Assembly (NCBI RefSeq): GCF_009725235.1
Contig: NZ_WJFC01000007.1
Span: 80,588-144,587 of the forward strand
Length of the DNA: 64,000 bases
Direction: 5' to 3'
Origin: Scytonema sp. UIC 10036
GTDB taxonomy: Bacteria; Cyanobacteriota; Cyanobacteriia; Cyanobacteriales; Nostocaceae
The notes under the pieces were generated by a model. The model searched no databases and was not told the DNA's origin. It saw nothing but the letters and a program-made list of their open reading frames with translations. Of this stretch, positions 27,308 through 36,701 are shown piece after piece (the stretch's first letter is position 1; the number at the start of each line of letters is the position of its first letter). The translations under genes and the position numbers were made by a program.

Positions 27308-27451
27308 GTGAGGAGATTATCGGCAGTTCATCCTAGCCAAGAATGGGCAGAAGAATTAAGCAGGTTAATTGAAAATACAAATTTATCACTACTACCAAAC
27401 GAAGTGGCAAAATTACACCTACTAGAGAGCCGCTCCAGTAGAAGTGCTTGA
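27308..27451 (+). other. Possible 47-codon remnant ORF in the gap 26894-27635
   Basis: A GTG-initiated frame reads RRLSAVHPSQEWAEELSRLI, then ENTNLSLLPNEVAKLHLLES, and stops. The composition looks protein-like and helical, but no ribosome site or family is recognised. It may be the end of a lost gene. The rest of the gap (26894-27635) shows nothing coding. A known cyanobacterial palindrome (GCGTTCGCGTAGCGTCTCC) lies near 27510. Confidence 0.25.
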
Positions 27452-27635
27452 CGTAAAACGCAAAATATGGGGGTTATTAAAATCGGCGATTTTGGAGTTA
27501 TGTTTTAATGCGTTCGCGTAGCGTCTCCAAAGGAGAATCGCTAAAAACCTAGCCCAAATATTTAGTCCAAAATCAGCATTTTTCTCTTATACATATAATT
27601 TCGTTTTTGTCAACATATATTAGTGGATTGGCGCT

Positions 27636-27765
27636 CTAGTACTCTGTCAACTCAAAATTGACGAGTGAAAAAAACCACGAAGACACGAAGAGCACGAAGG
27701 AAGAGAAAAAAAGAAGAATTTAAAGATTGCTCAAAGAGCGCAAAGTTGATGTGACAGAGTACTAG
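27636..27765. mobile_element. MITE-like element 1 of a three-element array
   Basis: The ends are CTAGTACTCTGTCAACTC (27636) and, inverted, CTAGTACTCTGTCACATC (ending 27765). The interior carries CCACGAAGACACGAAGAGCA, a dispersed palindromic motif, and no open frame. CTAG at each end is compatible with a TA target duplication. Confidence 0.65.
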
Positions 27766-27893
27766 TACTTCGCCACACTAAGTTTGCTAGGTAAAACAAC
27801 ATTCAAACTCATTTTCTTTCCCTCTGACTTCGCGCTCTTCGCGTCTTCGCGGTTTTAAAATCACCCCTCAAAGTTGGTGTGCCAGACTACTAG
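27762..27893. mobile_element. MITE-like element 2 of a three-element array
   Basis: The left terminus AGTACTTCGCCACACTAAG (from 27764) pairs with the inverted right terminus AGTAGTCTGGCACACCAAC (ending 27893). The ends share CTAG with both neighbouring elements, so the elements abut without spacer. The interior includes TTCGCGTCTTCGCGG. Confidence 0.6.
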
Positions 27894-28090
27894 TGGTCCA
27901 CCACATTAATTTTGATGGGTAAGTGGACAGATCTTCTAGTCTCGATCCGGTGGTTCTACCACAGAATGCAGGCTGCGAGGCAGAGCCTCGCGGGCAGTTA
28001 GAGCACAGGAGGCGGAGCCTCTCGGAAGGCATTCCCAGGCGGAGCCTGGGAACGAGGTAACTGCCCATCAAAATTATTGTGGTGGACTAC
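27890..28090. mobile_element. MITE-like element 3 of a three-element array
   Basis: The left terminus AGTGGTCCACCACATTAATT (27892 on) and inverted right terminus AGTCCACCACAATAATTTTG (ending about 28090) extend over ~29 bp including TTTTGATGGG. The interior carries the dispersed repeat GGTTCTACCACAGAATGCAG ... GGCATTCCCAGGCGGAGCC that recurs at 32376-32484 and partly at 48321-48375. It ends 16 bp before the stop codon of the MFS gene. Confidence 0.65.
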
Positions 28091-28105
28091 TGCGTTTATA
28101 TCGAT

Positions 28106-29371
28106 TCATCCGGCATACGTAAGCTTAGATCTGGCTGAACGGGATGTTGATTTCGTTTCGGGCATAAAGAACCAGAAAAATACCAGAGCAATCCCAGCGA
28201 TCGCAGCCATTGTCAAAAAGCTAGCGTTGTACCCAGCAGATTTAGCAACAAAGCCAGCGAGAGCGTTGCTGAGGGACGCACCAATCCCAACAGCAGTCCC
28301 AATGGCTCCCTGCGCTAGATTGAAACGTCCTGTTCCCTTGGTCAAATCGGCAATGACCACTAGCTGCATCACATTAAAAATTCCTGCACCTACACCATCT
28401 AATAATTGCACAGACACCAAGAACAGAGGGTTATCATTTAGGGTATACAGCACACCGCGAATCGGCAAAACCAAAAACGCCAGCAAAAAGATGGGTTTGC
28501 GCTTGCTTCGACTTGCCTGCCGCCCGATGATAATTCCTATGGGAATCATAACTAGTTGCGCCGTCACAACGCAGGCAGACATGAACAACGGAGGACTACC
28601 GCCCTTGTGGTGAGCCAATACCTGACCTACTAAGGGTAGCATTGCTGCGTTGGCAAAGTGGAAAAGAACAGCACAGATGGCAAAAATTAGCAAGCGGCGA
28701 TCGCTTAACAAATCTGTAACATTAGAAATATGAGCCTTTTCGCGTGGCTTTTGTACGGGAGAATCGCTATCATCCCCTCCTCGTGCTAGCCGATAGTCGA
28801 TGTCCTGTTTGCGAATTTGTAAAGCGCAAACAATAACCACTCCTGACATCAATATAGTAAAGTAGAAAATACCAGCCTGACTAATAAACTGACCGATAAG
28901 CCCTGCTAGCAATGCTGCTGCTACATTTCCAGCTGAATTGAGACTATGGTTGCGCCCAATGCGGCGCTCCATCCCCTGTCGCCCCACCAATCCCAAAGAA
29001 ATAGAGGCAATTGTCGGACCAAAGAAGGCTCCAGCAATGGCGGTAAGGGATTGAGCCGTTGCAATTATGGGAAACAATGGAAAGGTGACAATGGCGATTG
29101 AACTGATGGCAATCATCACAGCAGCTATGACAATGAGCGATCGCTTCTGGCGTACCCGGTCAATTAATGCTCCGACGGGTGTTTGGGCAATCACCCCAGC
29201 CAATCCCGCAATCGTCATCACCAAGCCCACCCGAGCTGGATTCCACTCGAGACTGGAAGTGAGATAAACTACCAGAAACGGCCCCACACCGCCCTGAATA
29301 TCTGCCAAAAACACGTTCAACCAGTCGAGCGCCCTAAGACTCTGCTTGCTTGATGCTGAGCGAACAACCAT
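28106..29371 (-). CDS. MFS transporter
   Basis: A 421-residue major facilitator protein with about 12 hydrophobic segments. The loop 2-3 motif A is GALIDRVRQKR (about residues 67-77), and the central cytoplasmic loop (GGDDSDSPVQKPREK) separates two six-helix halves. It starts at ATG 29371 (MVVRSASSKQSLRALDWLNV). The substrate cannot be told from sequence; a drug or metabolite efflux role is possible. The 173-bp gap to the upstream permease gene contains G-rich GGGAGTAGGG repeats. It is on the same strand as the efflux genes upstream but probably has its own promoter. Confidence 0.9.
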   Translation of the reverse strand: MVVRSASSKQSLRALDWLNVFLADIQGGVGPFLVVYLTSSLEWNPARVGLVMTIAGLAGVIAQTPVGALIDRVRQKRSLIVIAAVMIAISSIAIVTFPLFPIIATAQSLTAIAGAFFGPTIASISLGLVGRQGMERRIGRNHSLNSAGNVAAALLAGLIGQFISQAGIFYFTILMSGVVIVCALQIRKQDIDYRLARGGDDSDSPVQKPREKAHISNVTDLLSDRRLLIFAICAVLFHFANAAMLPLVGQVLAHHKGGSPPLFMSACVVTAQLVMIPIGIIIGRQASRSKRKPIFLLAFLVLPIRGVLYTLNDNPLFLVSVQLLDGVGAGIFNVMQLVVIADLTKGTGRFNLAQGAIGTAVGIGASLSNALAGFVAKSAGYNASFLTMAAIAGIALVFFWFFMPETKSTSRSARSKLTYAG

Positions 29372-29451
29372 ACCTCTCCTGTTACAGAAGTTTACAAAAT
29401 TGGGTTACACAGATCTCTGTGCAAAAACGATGCCAACTTCTAGCTCGAAAC

Positions 29452-29485
29452 AGGGAGTAGGGGGTAGGGAGTGGGGAGTAGGGAA
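29452..29485. repeat. GGGAGTAGGG short tandem repeat
   Basis: About five imperfect units of GGGAGTA/GGGGGTA lie between the MFS and permease genes. Related runs occur at 57982-57998 and 61289-61300, again between genes. Confidence 0.6.
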
Positions 29486-29544
29486 TGTTCTTTTTTCATG
29501 CTTGGTTTGTGGGATTTTTCCATGAATGGCTTTCTTCAAAATAG

Positions 29545-30750
29545 TCAATCACTCCGTAACGCAGCAATGATATCAATCTTAGTAGCTTTTACTGCGGGCA
29601 AAAAACTAGAGCCAACCCCCACCGCGATCGCAGCACCCATTGATAGGGCAGCATTCCGAAGAGAAAATTGATAGGGGGCTTGAATGATGACTGTAGTTGC
29701 TGTCTGAGTTAAACCATGGACGCTAATAATCGCCAGAGTACCACCAACAAAGCTTAGGAGGATTGCTTCTAGGATAAATTGCACCATGATTTCAAATTGA
29801 GTTGCCCCAAGTGCCCGCCGAATACCAATCTCTTCAATACGTTCCAAAACGGAAGCGATCGTAATATTAGCAATACCGACACCACTAATTAAGAGAGCAA
29901 CGACTCCCACAACAGCAAGTGCTTGTGTAGCAGATTTTTGAAGTTCCCGTTCCTTGAGCAAATCTGCTGTATTATCAAACGTTTCTACAACCATTTTTGG
30001 ATGTCGCTTCAATAACACTTGTTTGACCTTTTCTTTCAACTGTGGCATCTGCTCCAGTCGATAAGGGCTAATCTGGAGAGTGCTAAACTGAAAATTTCCA
30101 GCCAAAGCACTTGCAAAGGTGGAAGGCAACCAGAGGAGACCAGATGTATCTCCAAATTCTTGACCGATTGATTTTGTTTCCACAACTCCAATTACGGTAA
30201 GACGGGTACTTGCTAGGAAGATTGCCCGGTTTAAAGGAGATTGTTCTCGAAATAGAGTTGTTGCCAATTTTCGATCGATAACTGCCACAGGGCGATATTG
30301 CTCAAAGTCAACTGTCTTAAAAAACCGTCCTTGAATAATTGTACGTCCGGTCGTACTAATGTAATTTTCAGACACGCCATAAGTACGCACATTTTTTACT
30401 TCGTTGTCCTCATACTGTACGGAACTGAAACCATAAATTGAACTAACGGAACTGGTTGAGCGCACGATCGCAATACTGCGTTTGAGAGCAATTTCATCTT
30501 CTTTGTTCAGGTCGTCGCCAACAGCAAACCCTTCTTCTCCAATTATGTAAGGTGTTAAGTACGGTTTGTCTCTCTCTGCTAATTTGGCTTCGATCTGAGC
30601 ATTGGTAATGTCGGCAATATTCAATGTGGCGCTAATTGCTGCCACTCCCATAAACACTCCCAATGTTGTCAATCCAGATCGCACTGGATTACTATGCAGT
30701 GATTTCCAAGTTAGGGAAAGGATATCGGCAATAGAGATGCCCATAAGCAA
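29545..30750 (-). CDS. MacB/FtsX-type ABC transporter permease
   Basis: A 401-residue permease. It has an N-terminal helix (LTTLGVFMGVAAISATLNIA), then a periplasmic MacB_PCD domain (~50-265). The C-terminal FtsX domain has three membrane segments and the conserved loop ERIEEIGIRRALGATQFEI. The family transmits ATP-driven motion to an outer adaptor for lipoprotein, peptide or macrolide export. It is 58 bp downstream of the HlyD-like adaptor gene on the same strand. No ABC ATPase gene lies next to it, whereas adaptor-ATPase-permease is the usual trio. Confidence 0.92.
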   Translation of the reverse strand: MLMGISIADILSLTWKSLHSNPVRSGLTTLGVFMGVAAISATLNIADITNAQIEAKLAERDKPYLTPYIIGEEGFAVGDDLNKEDEIALKRSIAIVRSTSSVSSIYGFSSVQYEDNEVKNVRTYGVSENYISTTGRTIIQGRFFKTVDFEQYRPVAVIDRKLATTLFREQSPLNRAIFLASTRLTVIGVVETKSIGQEFGDTSGLLWLPSTFASALAGNFQFSTLQISPYRLEQMPQLKEKVKQVLLKRHPKMVVETFDNTADLLKERELQKSATQALAVVGVVALLISGVGIANITIASVLERIEEIGIRRALGATQFEIMVQFILEAILLSFVGGTLAIISVHGLTQTATTVIIQAPYQFSLRNAALSMGAAIAVGVGSSFLPAVKATKIDIIAALRSD

Positions 30751-30808
30751 TTAAAAGTGAAAAGTTAATTTATTGTGCTTCTTTGTCTTTAGAATGTGGT
30801 AAACTAGA

Positions 30809-32269
30809 CTATTCCTGTATCGGAGTCTTCTCAGTCATTGTTTGGCTAGGCGGAACTTGGACAACTCTATCGCCTTCACGTAAACCAGACTTTACCTCTA
30901 CCGCAGTCAAAGCTTGTAAACCAAGAGTCACTTCGCGTTTTTGTGCTCTACCTTCTCGATCCTTAACCCAAACAAAAGGTCGCTCTCCCGTCTGTAAAAC
31001 CTCTAAAGGAATCATCAGTACATTTTGCCGTCGCTGTTGAATCACCTCCACACTAACTTGACTGCCTGGAATTAGCGTCTTACTCGGCTTATCGAGTGAA
31101 ACTATTGCATCCACTTTTGCCTGATTCCCAGAAGATGAACCCACAAAGGACGAACCAGATTCATTACCAGACGTTGGACTGGTTGCTTGGGGCGAGAGGC
31201 TAATGACCCTAGCACTAAACACTTTAGGGTTGGGACCAATTGTGCTAACACGAGCAACTTGATTCACGCGTACTTTAGCAGCGTTCAGTGTGGTCAGTTT
31301 CAGTCGCACAATTTCTTTCGCAGAGTCCCCTAAGGTCAGCAGTTTACTTTCTGTCTTAACTCCATTCCCTGGATTAACCTCTAGTTTAAGCACGATACCA
31401 TCTATTGGTGCTTTCAGGAGGCGATCGCTCAACTGTTGCTGAAGTTCCCGTAACTTCTGTTGACCTCGTCGCACATCCAATGCAGCCTTGCGCTGTTCCG
31501 ATTCCGCATCCAGAACTGCTGCTAGTGCTTCATTCACCTTTTGTTTATCGGTTTCTAACTTATCTTCTGCACTCCTCAACGCTACACGAGCATCAGTTAC
31601 TCTCTCTTCATCGCTTTCTAATTCTCGATTGGGGATGATACCCAACTTCATCAGTTCTTGGGCACGTTTGAGTCGCTTCTGGGCAGTTTTCAATTTCTCA
31701 AACTCAGGAATCAGACCTTTATCAAATGCTTGTTGGGACTCTTGGAACCGCTTTTGAATATCTTTAAACGTCTTTCGTTTCTCAGCGACGACCTGTTGAC
31801 GACGAATTAAAGTCTCTTCATTCTTTCTGTTTTCGAGCAGTTGTTCTTGAAATTTCTGTTCCACTTCCCGATCGCGAAGTAGCAGTAAAGACTGTCCTGA
31901 GAACACTTGCTGTCCTTCTTTAACCAGAACTTGCTCCACAGTAACATCTTTTGGAGCTTTCAAAGTTTGCTGCCCACCTAGTTCAACAGTACCTGCCTCA
32001 GTGACTGTGACTTCAACATTACCACGTTGAACTGGAATCAAACTGACTGCTACAGGAGATACCGGACGATTAAAGAAATAATTGTAAACAGCCCATCCAC
32101 CAATTCCAAACAAGATTGCTCCCGTTGATGTCATCAGCCACTTAACTCCTGCTCGATACCTACGTCGGCTCTCAATTCCTATTAGACTCCGAGAGTCCGA
32201 CGGAGTAAGGGTTGGTTTTATGGTATTGTTGCCTTGTTCCTCCACCCTTGACTCAAACCTCTGCCCCAT
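30809..32269 (-). CDS. HlyD/MacA-type periplasmic adaptor protein
   Basis: A 486-residue membrane fusion protein. After a cytoplasmic Arg-rich N-terminus there is one membrane helix (~47-66, LMTSTGAILFGIGGWAVYNYF region). Next comes the first half-lipoyl strand set (VSLIPVQRGNVEVTVTEAGT), a long coiled-coil hairpin (~130-280), the second lipoyl half (LLKAPIDGIVLKLEVNPGNG) and beta-barrel/membrane-proximal domains ending with GLREGDRVVQ. It bridges an inner-membrane permease to an outer-membrane channel. It is followed by the MacB-like permease gene. Confidence 0.92.
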   Translation of the reverse strand: MGQRFESRVEEQGNNTIKPTLTPSDSRSLIGIESRRRYRAGVKWLMTSTGAILFGIGGWAVYNYFFNRPVSPVAVSLIPVQRGNVEVTVTEAGTVELGGQQTLKAPKDVTVEQVLVKEGQQVFSGQSLLLLRDREVEQKFQEQLLENRKNEETLIRRQQVVAEKRKTFKDIQKRFQESQQAFDKGLIPEFEKLKTAQKRLKRAQELMKLGIIPNRELESDEERVTDARVALRSAEDKLETDKQKVNEALAAVLDAESEQRKAALDVRRGQQKLRELQQQLSDRLLKAPIDGIVLKLEVNPGNGVKTESKLLTLGDSAKEIVRLKLTTLNAAKVRVNQVARVSTIGPNPKVFSARVISLSPQATSPTSGNESGSSFVGSSSGNQAKVDAIVSLDKPSKTLIPGSQVSVEVIQQRRQNVLMIPLEVLQTGERPFVWVKDREGRAQKREVTLGLQALTAVEVKSGLREGDRVVQVPPSQTMTEKTPIQE

Positions 32270-32375
32270 AATTTGCTTCTCCCAATCTCATGACTTGCCA
32301 TCTTCCCTTTTTTATAGCTCTGTCTGAGTATATTGTAGTTACCTTTTACATAGCCAAAGGGTGAAACTTTGTACC

Positions 32376-32484
32376 GTCTCGTTCCGGTGGTTCTACCACA
32401 GAATGCAGATAGCGAGGTGGAGCAGAGCGATACAGGAGGCGGAGCCTCCCATAAGGCATTCCCAGGCTGAGCCTGGGAACGAGA
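32376..32484. repeat. Dispersed palindromic repeat (second copy) in the 32270-32951 gap
   Basis: GTCTCGTTCCGGTGGTTCTA ... GGCATTCCCAGGCTGAGCCT ... GGGAACGAG matches 27949-28056 with a few changes. The stem GGCTCAGCCTGGGAATGCC-like is self-complementary. The rest of the 682-bp gap upstream of the SulP gene is AT-rich. It contains no gene I can support and should hold the promoter of the carbon-uptake cluster. Confidence 0.7.
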
Positions 32485-32951
32485 GAGGAAAGAATTTATG
32501 TGGCGATAAATGCAAGAAAACGTCTTTTTACGTGAATTATGAAAAAATTCTCATAATTGATTTACGTTCTTTTCATGAAATCTTGCGGATTATTTTAAAA
32601 AATAAAGAAATGTAAATAGGAACTATAACTGAAACTCAATGGAAAAAGATATCCGTTATTAGGAGTAGGAGGTAGTTGCAACTATGAGAAATTTCTGTCT
32701 GGAGTGTAGGATCGGTATTCAACATGGGGGTAAATACCAAATTTCTTCCTAGATATGCTTTCGTAAGAGTACCTTTGTAAGCTATTGAGATATTAGGCTT
32801 TGCAACTGAAGAAAAACGGAGCGATCGGGAACTGTACCGATGCTCTGAAGCGTCTGCACTTGAGATTTCAGCAACGTGAATTTCTTTAGAAATCGATAAC
32901 TATTACTGTGAACTGCGAAGAGTTTGTTAATCGCAATTGGAGGACAAGTAG

Positions 32952-34484
32952 ATGAGAAATATACTTAAGATTAGAAATAAACCTTCATTAACCAACGAAG
33001 TACCAGCCTCATTTGTTGTATTTCTGGTCGCCCTTCCCCTTTGTATGGGAATTGCCATTGCATCCGGAGTTCCCCCAGCCCGTGGTATAGTCACGGGAAT
33101 CATAGGAGGGCTGGTTGTGAGTGGTGTATCCGGTTCGCCGTTACTTGTCAGTGGACCTGCTGCAGGGCTTGCTGTCATTGTTGCAGAAATTGTTCAGCAA
33201 TATGGTATCGATATGCTCGGTCCCATACTCATCTTGGCTGGGGTTATTCAGTTACTTGCAGGAGTGTTCAAACTCGGTCAGTTGTTTCGCGCTATGTCTC
33301 CTGCTGTCATATATGGAATGCTTTCAGGTATTGGTGTACTGATTTTGGCATCTCAGTTTCACGTCATGCTTGACGATAAACCCCGTTCCCATGGCTTGGA
33401 AAATTTAATAACCATTCCCCAAACTATTTACAAAGCACTATTTCCCATGGATGGTAGCGCCCATCACATTGCTGCTTTATTAGGTATTCTCACCATCGCC
33501 ACTCTTATTCTCTGGGAAAAATTCAAGCCAAAGCGCCTCAAACTTATACCGGGCGCACTCGTCTCCATCGTTATTACAACAACAATTGCCACCACATACA
33601 AATTACCTATTGACTATGTGGATGTTCCTTCTAACCTTTTAGAAGCCCTTCAACTTCCATCTTTAAGCACCTTACCACGCCTCATTCATGCCCCCATCTT
33701 GCTAGAAGCTATCGCGATCGCATTCATTGCCAGTGCAGAAACTTTATTATCAGCCGCCGCAGTTGATAAACTCCATAGCGGTGCAAGAACAGATTTTGAC
33801 AGGGAATTAGCAGCACAAGGATTTGGTAATATGCTTTGTGGAGTACTTGGTGCTTTACCAATGACCGGCGTCATAGTTCGCAGTTCTGTCAACGTAGAAG
33901 CAGGTGCAAAAACAAGACTCTCTGCTATGCTCCACGGACTTTGGTTGCTCATTTTAGTGATTGCTGCTCCTGGACTCTTAAAAATAATTCCTACATCCGG
34001 TCTAGCAGCCATACTGGTTTATACTGGCTATAAATTGATAGAAGTAGAACACATTCAAAGCCTCAGGAAATACGGGCGTTTTCCTGTTGCCATTTTCTTT
34101 GCCACTTTAATTGGAATTGTTACCACCGAACTGTTGACAGGAGTTCTTATTGGAATTATCTTGACAGCAATCTCACTGATTTACAGAATCTCCAAGCTAA
34201 ACATCCAAGTTCTTAGAGATGAAACAAATCAACGAGTTGACATTTATTTAGAAGGTGCAGCAACATTTGTAAGACTGCCAAAATTGGCAAACATCCTAGA
34301 CCACATCCCTCCAAAGACACAATTACACGTCCATTTAGATAATTTAGCTTATATAGACCATTCCTGCCTCGATCTCTTTTCAACCTGGGCAAAACAACAA
34401 GAACAAACGGGTAGTACCCTCATAGTTCAATGGGATAGACTTTTAGAACGCAATCGAAAAATTTATACCGCCGGACATTCTTAA
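32952..34484 (+). CDS. SulP-family anion transporter, probable bicarbonate transporter (BicA-like)
   Basis: A 510-residue SulP protein. The ~10-12 membrane segments include the signature-like PLCMGIAIASGVPPARGIVT and VSGPAAGLAVIV near the N-terminus. A C-terminal STAS domain lies at ~420-510 (LHVHLDNLAYIDHSCLDLFS). SulP proteins of cyanobacteria include the sodium-dependent bicarbonate transporter BicA. The assignment to bicarbonate rather than sulfate rests on adjacency to ndhF, ndhD and the CO2-hydration gene. The start ATG at 32952 has GGAGG 9 nt upstream. It is shorter than typical BicA. The gap to ndhF is 152 bp. Confidence 0.8.
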   Translation: MRNILKIRNKPSLTNEVPASFVVFLVALPLCMGIAIASGVPPARGIVTGIIGGLVVSGVSGSPLLVSGPAAGLAVIVAEIVQQYGIDMLGPILILAGVIQLLAGVFKLGQLFRAMSPAVIYGMLSGIGVLILASQFHVMLDDKPRSHGLENLITIPQTIYKALFPMDGSAHHIAALLGILTIATLILWEKFKPKRLKLIPGALVSIVITTTIATTYKLPIDYVDVPSNLLEALQLPSLSTLPRLIHAPILLEAIAIAFIASAETLLSAAAVDKLHSGARTDFDRELAAQGFGNMLCGVLGALPMTGVIVRSSVNVEAGAKTRLSAMLHGLWLLILVIAAPGLLKIIPTSGLAAILVYTGYKLIEVEHIQSLRKYGRFPVAIFFATLIGIVTTELLTGVLIGIILTAISLIYRISKLNIQVLRDETNQRVDIYLEGAATFVRLPKLANILDHIPPKTQLHVHLDNLAYIDHSCLDLFSTWAKQQEQTGSTLIVQWDRLLERNRKIYTAGHS

Positions 34485-34636
34485 GCAACAACCCTAATAG
34501 TTATGACTTAACGATCGCCAAAACAGAGAATGTCAACAATGAACTGACGAAAAAACAGTAAAGTGTGCAGTGTGAAGTAAGAAGTCAAAGGTTTTCATAA
34601 TTTTTTCCTTTATCCTTTATCCTTCGCTCGGCATTC

Positions 34637-36469
34637 ATGACAGAACTTCTGATTCAAACTACCTGGCTCATACCGTTCTACGGCTTGCTAGGAGCAATTC
34701 TCACCCTACCGTGGTCAACGGGCATTATCCGGCGCACAGGTCCCCGCCTTGCTGCCCACTTCAATCTCGTCACGACGTTCAGCGCTTACCTTCACGGTTT
34801 ATTCGTCTTCAGCGCCATCTGGAACCAACCATCCCAAGAATTATTCATCCACTGGTTTAAGGTTGCGGATTTAGATTTGTCATTTGCCCTAGAAATCTCA
34901 TCCGTGAGCGTCGGGGCGATAGAACTCGTGACAGGTTTAAGTCTGTTAGCTCAGTTATTTGCCCTAGGGTACATGGAAAAGGACTATGGGATAGCTCGTT
35001 TCTTTGCTCTTATGGGATTTTTTGAAGGAGCAATGAGTGGCTTGGCACTTTCCAATTCCTTACTGCTATCCTACGGTTGGTTAGAATTGCTCACCCTATC
35101 AACATACTTACTCGTAGGATTTTGGTACGCGCAACCTCTAGCAATAACAGCTGCCCGTGACGCGTTTCTTACCAAACGAGTTGGAGATATTTTACTACTG
35201 ATGGGAGTTGTAGGGCTTTCAACTCTAGCAGGTAGCACAAACTTTCCTAATTTATATCAATGGGCACAAACAACACAATTACCATCACAAACAGTCGCAT
35301 TGTTATGCTTGGCACTTATCGCAGGACCGACGGGAAAATGTGCTCAATTCCCCCTCCATTTGTGGCTTGATGAAGCGATGGAAGCCCCCAGTCCGGCATC
35401 CGTATTGCGGAACTCCCTCGTAGTTTCTTGCGGTGCTTACGTGTTAATAAAACTTCAACCAATTCTAGCAATTTCACCTATTGCCCTCACAACTTTAGTT
35501 GTCATTGGTACAATCACTGCCGTTGGTTCGTCACTTGTTGCTATTTCTCAAATCGATATCAAACGCGCTCTTTCCCACTCCACAAGCGCATACATGGGGT
35601 TGGTTTTTATTGCAGTGGGAATGAAATCGACAAACTTTGCGCTGATGATGATTTTAGCTCATGCGATCGCCAAAGCTTTGTTATTTATGAGTACAGGTTG
35701 TGTCATCGCAACAACCAACACCCAAGATCTTACAGAAATGGGAGGGTTAGGAAAAACCATGCCCATCACAGCCAGTGCTTTTGCCATAGGTACAGCTGGA
35801 CTCATTGGAGTATTACCACTTAGCAGTTTTGAGACATTCTCACAAACAATTGAGCCATTGCAGTTAAATGCTCTTTGGTTAGTCAGTATTTTACTTCTCG
35901 TGAATGCGCTAACCGCCTTTAACCTCACCCGCGTGTTTCGTTTAGTTTTCTTAGGTTCATCTCAAGCCAAAACTCGTCGTGCCCCTGAAGTAGGATGGCA
36001 AATGGCATTACCAATGGTTATTTTGGCAGTAACTACTTTATGTGTACCCTTCATGCTGCAAAGTCTCGCTCTGATACCATCATGGAAAGCCATGAATATT
36101 TCAGAAACTTTGCTGCAACTGCTTTCTATAGTTTTAGGTTGTGGAATTGGAATACTCATTGAACTGCGGCGAGTTTGGTTAAGACCGGTACAAAAAACTG
36201 CAAAATTCTTCCATGAGATGCTAGATTATGACTTTTATATCAACCAAATTTACCTGATTAGCGTTGTTTTTGCTGTCAAGCAGTTGTCCAAATTCACGGC
36301 TTGGTTCGATCGCTTCATTGTAGATGGCTCGGTCAACTTATTAGGATTAGTCACAGTTTTCACCGGTCAAAGCCTGAAATACAGCGCCCCAGGAAAATCT
36401 CAAATTTACGTTCTCACAATTTTATTAGGAATCAGTTTTTTAACTGTTTTCTCAATTATTAGTGGATAG
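34637..36469 (+). CDS. ndhF: NDH-1 subunit NdhF, CO2-uptake type (NdhF3/NdhF4)
   Basis: A 610-residue proton-pumping antiporter-like subunit of NAD(P)H dehydrogenase in the thylakoid or plasma membrane. The conserved core GPTGKCAQFPLHLWLDEAME, then APSPASVLRNSLVVSCG, and the broken-helix region DIKRALSHSTSAYMG are visible. The C-terminus has the extra lateral-helix segment. It belongs to the CO2-uptake complexes because ndhD and a CO2-hydration protein gene follow in order. Whether this is the inducible (NdhF3/CupA) or constitutive (NdhF4/CupB) form cannot be settled by eye. Upstream, TTTATCC repeats sit before the start and no strong ribosome site is seen. Confidence 0.93.
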   Translation: MTELLIQTTWLIPFYGLLGAILTLPWSTGIIRRTGPRLAAHFNLVTTFSAYLHGLFVFSAIWNQPSQELFIHWFKVADLDLSFALEISSVSVGAIELVTGLSLLAQLFALGYMEKDYGIARFFALMGFFEGAMSGLALSNSLLLSYGWLELLTLSTYLLVGFWYAQPLAITAARDAFLTKRVGDILLLMGVVGLSTLAGSTNFPNLYQWAQTTQLPSQTVALLCLALIAGPTGKCAQFPLHLWLDEAMEAPSPASVLRNSLVVSCGAYVLIKLQPILAISPIALTTLVVIGTITAVGSSLVAISQIDIKRALSHSTSAYMGLVFIAVGMKSTNFALMMILAHAIAKALLFMSTGCVIATTNTQDLTEMGGLGKTMPITASAFAIGTAGLIGVLPLSSFETFSQTIEPLQLNALWLVSILLLVNALTAFNLTRVFRLVFLGSSQAKTRRAPEVGWQMALPMVILAVTTLCVPFMLQSLALIPSWKAMNISETLLQLLSIVLGCGIGILIELRRVWLRPVQKTAKFFHEMLDYDFYINQIYLISVVFAVKQLSKFTAWFDRFIVDGSVNLLGLVTVFTGQSLKYSAPGKSQIYVLTILLGISFLTVFSIISG

Positions 36470-36698
36470 TTGTTAGTGGTTAGTTGTTGGTTGTTAGTGG
36501 TTAGTTGTTGGTTGTTAGTTGTTAGTTGTTAGTTGTTAGTTGTTAGTTGTTAGTTGTTATTCGCTACTAACCACTATCCACTATCCACTAGCCACCAACT
36601 ACCAACCACTAACCACTATCCACTAACCACTATCCACTAACCACTATCCACTAACCATTAACCACTAACCACTATCCACTAACCACTATCCACTAACT
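36470..36698. repeat. Tandem heptamer (STRR-like) array between ndhF and ndhD
   Basis: The first half is made of GTTAGTG/GTTAGTT/GTTGGTT units (36472-36558). The second half is made of the complementary units CCACTAA/CCACTAT (36568-36697). Because the halves are inverse-complementary, the transcript can fold into a long hairpin within the ndhF-ndhD message. Heptameric STRRs are established as typical of heterocyst-forming cyanobacteria. The array ends only a few bases before the ndhD start codon. Confidence 0.9.
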
Positions 36699-36701
36699 AT
36701 C

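Noticed and set aside
27868..28071. Minus-strand 67-residue open frame
   Set aside because: It is a translation of the third MITE-like element (GSASQPAFCGRTTGSRLE is a typical repeat translation).
32361..32615. Plus-strand 84-residue open frame upstream of the SulP gene
   Set aside because: Its first part is the dispersed palindromic repeat also found at 27.9 kb, so it is not a gene.
36470..36698. CRISPR array
   Set aside because: The repeats are contiguous heptamers with no unique spacers of constant length. They are STRR-type repeats.
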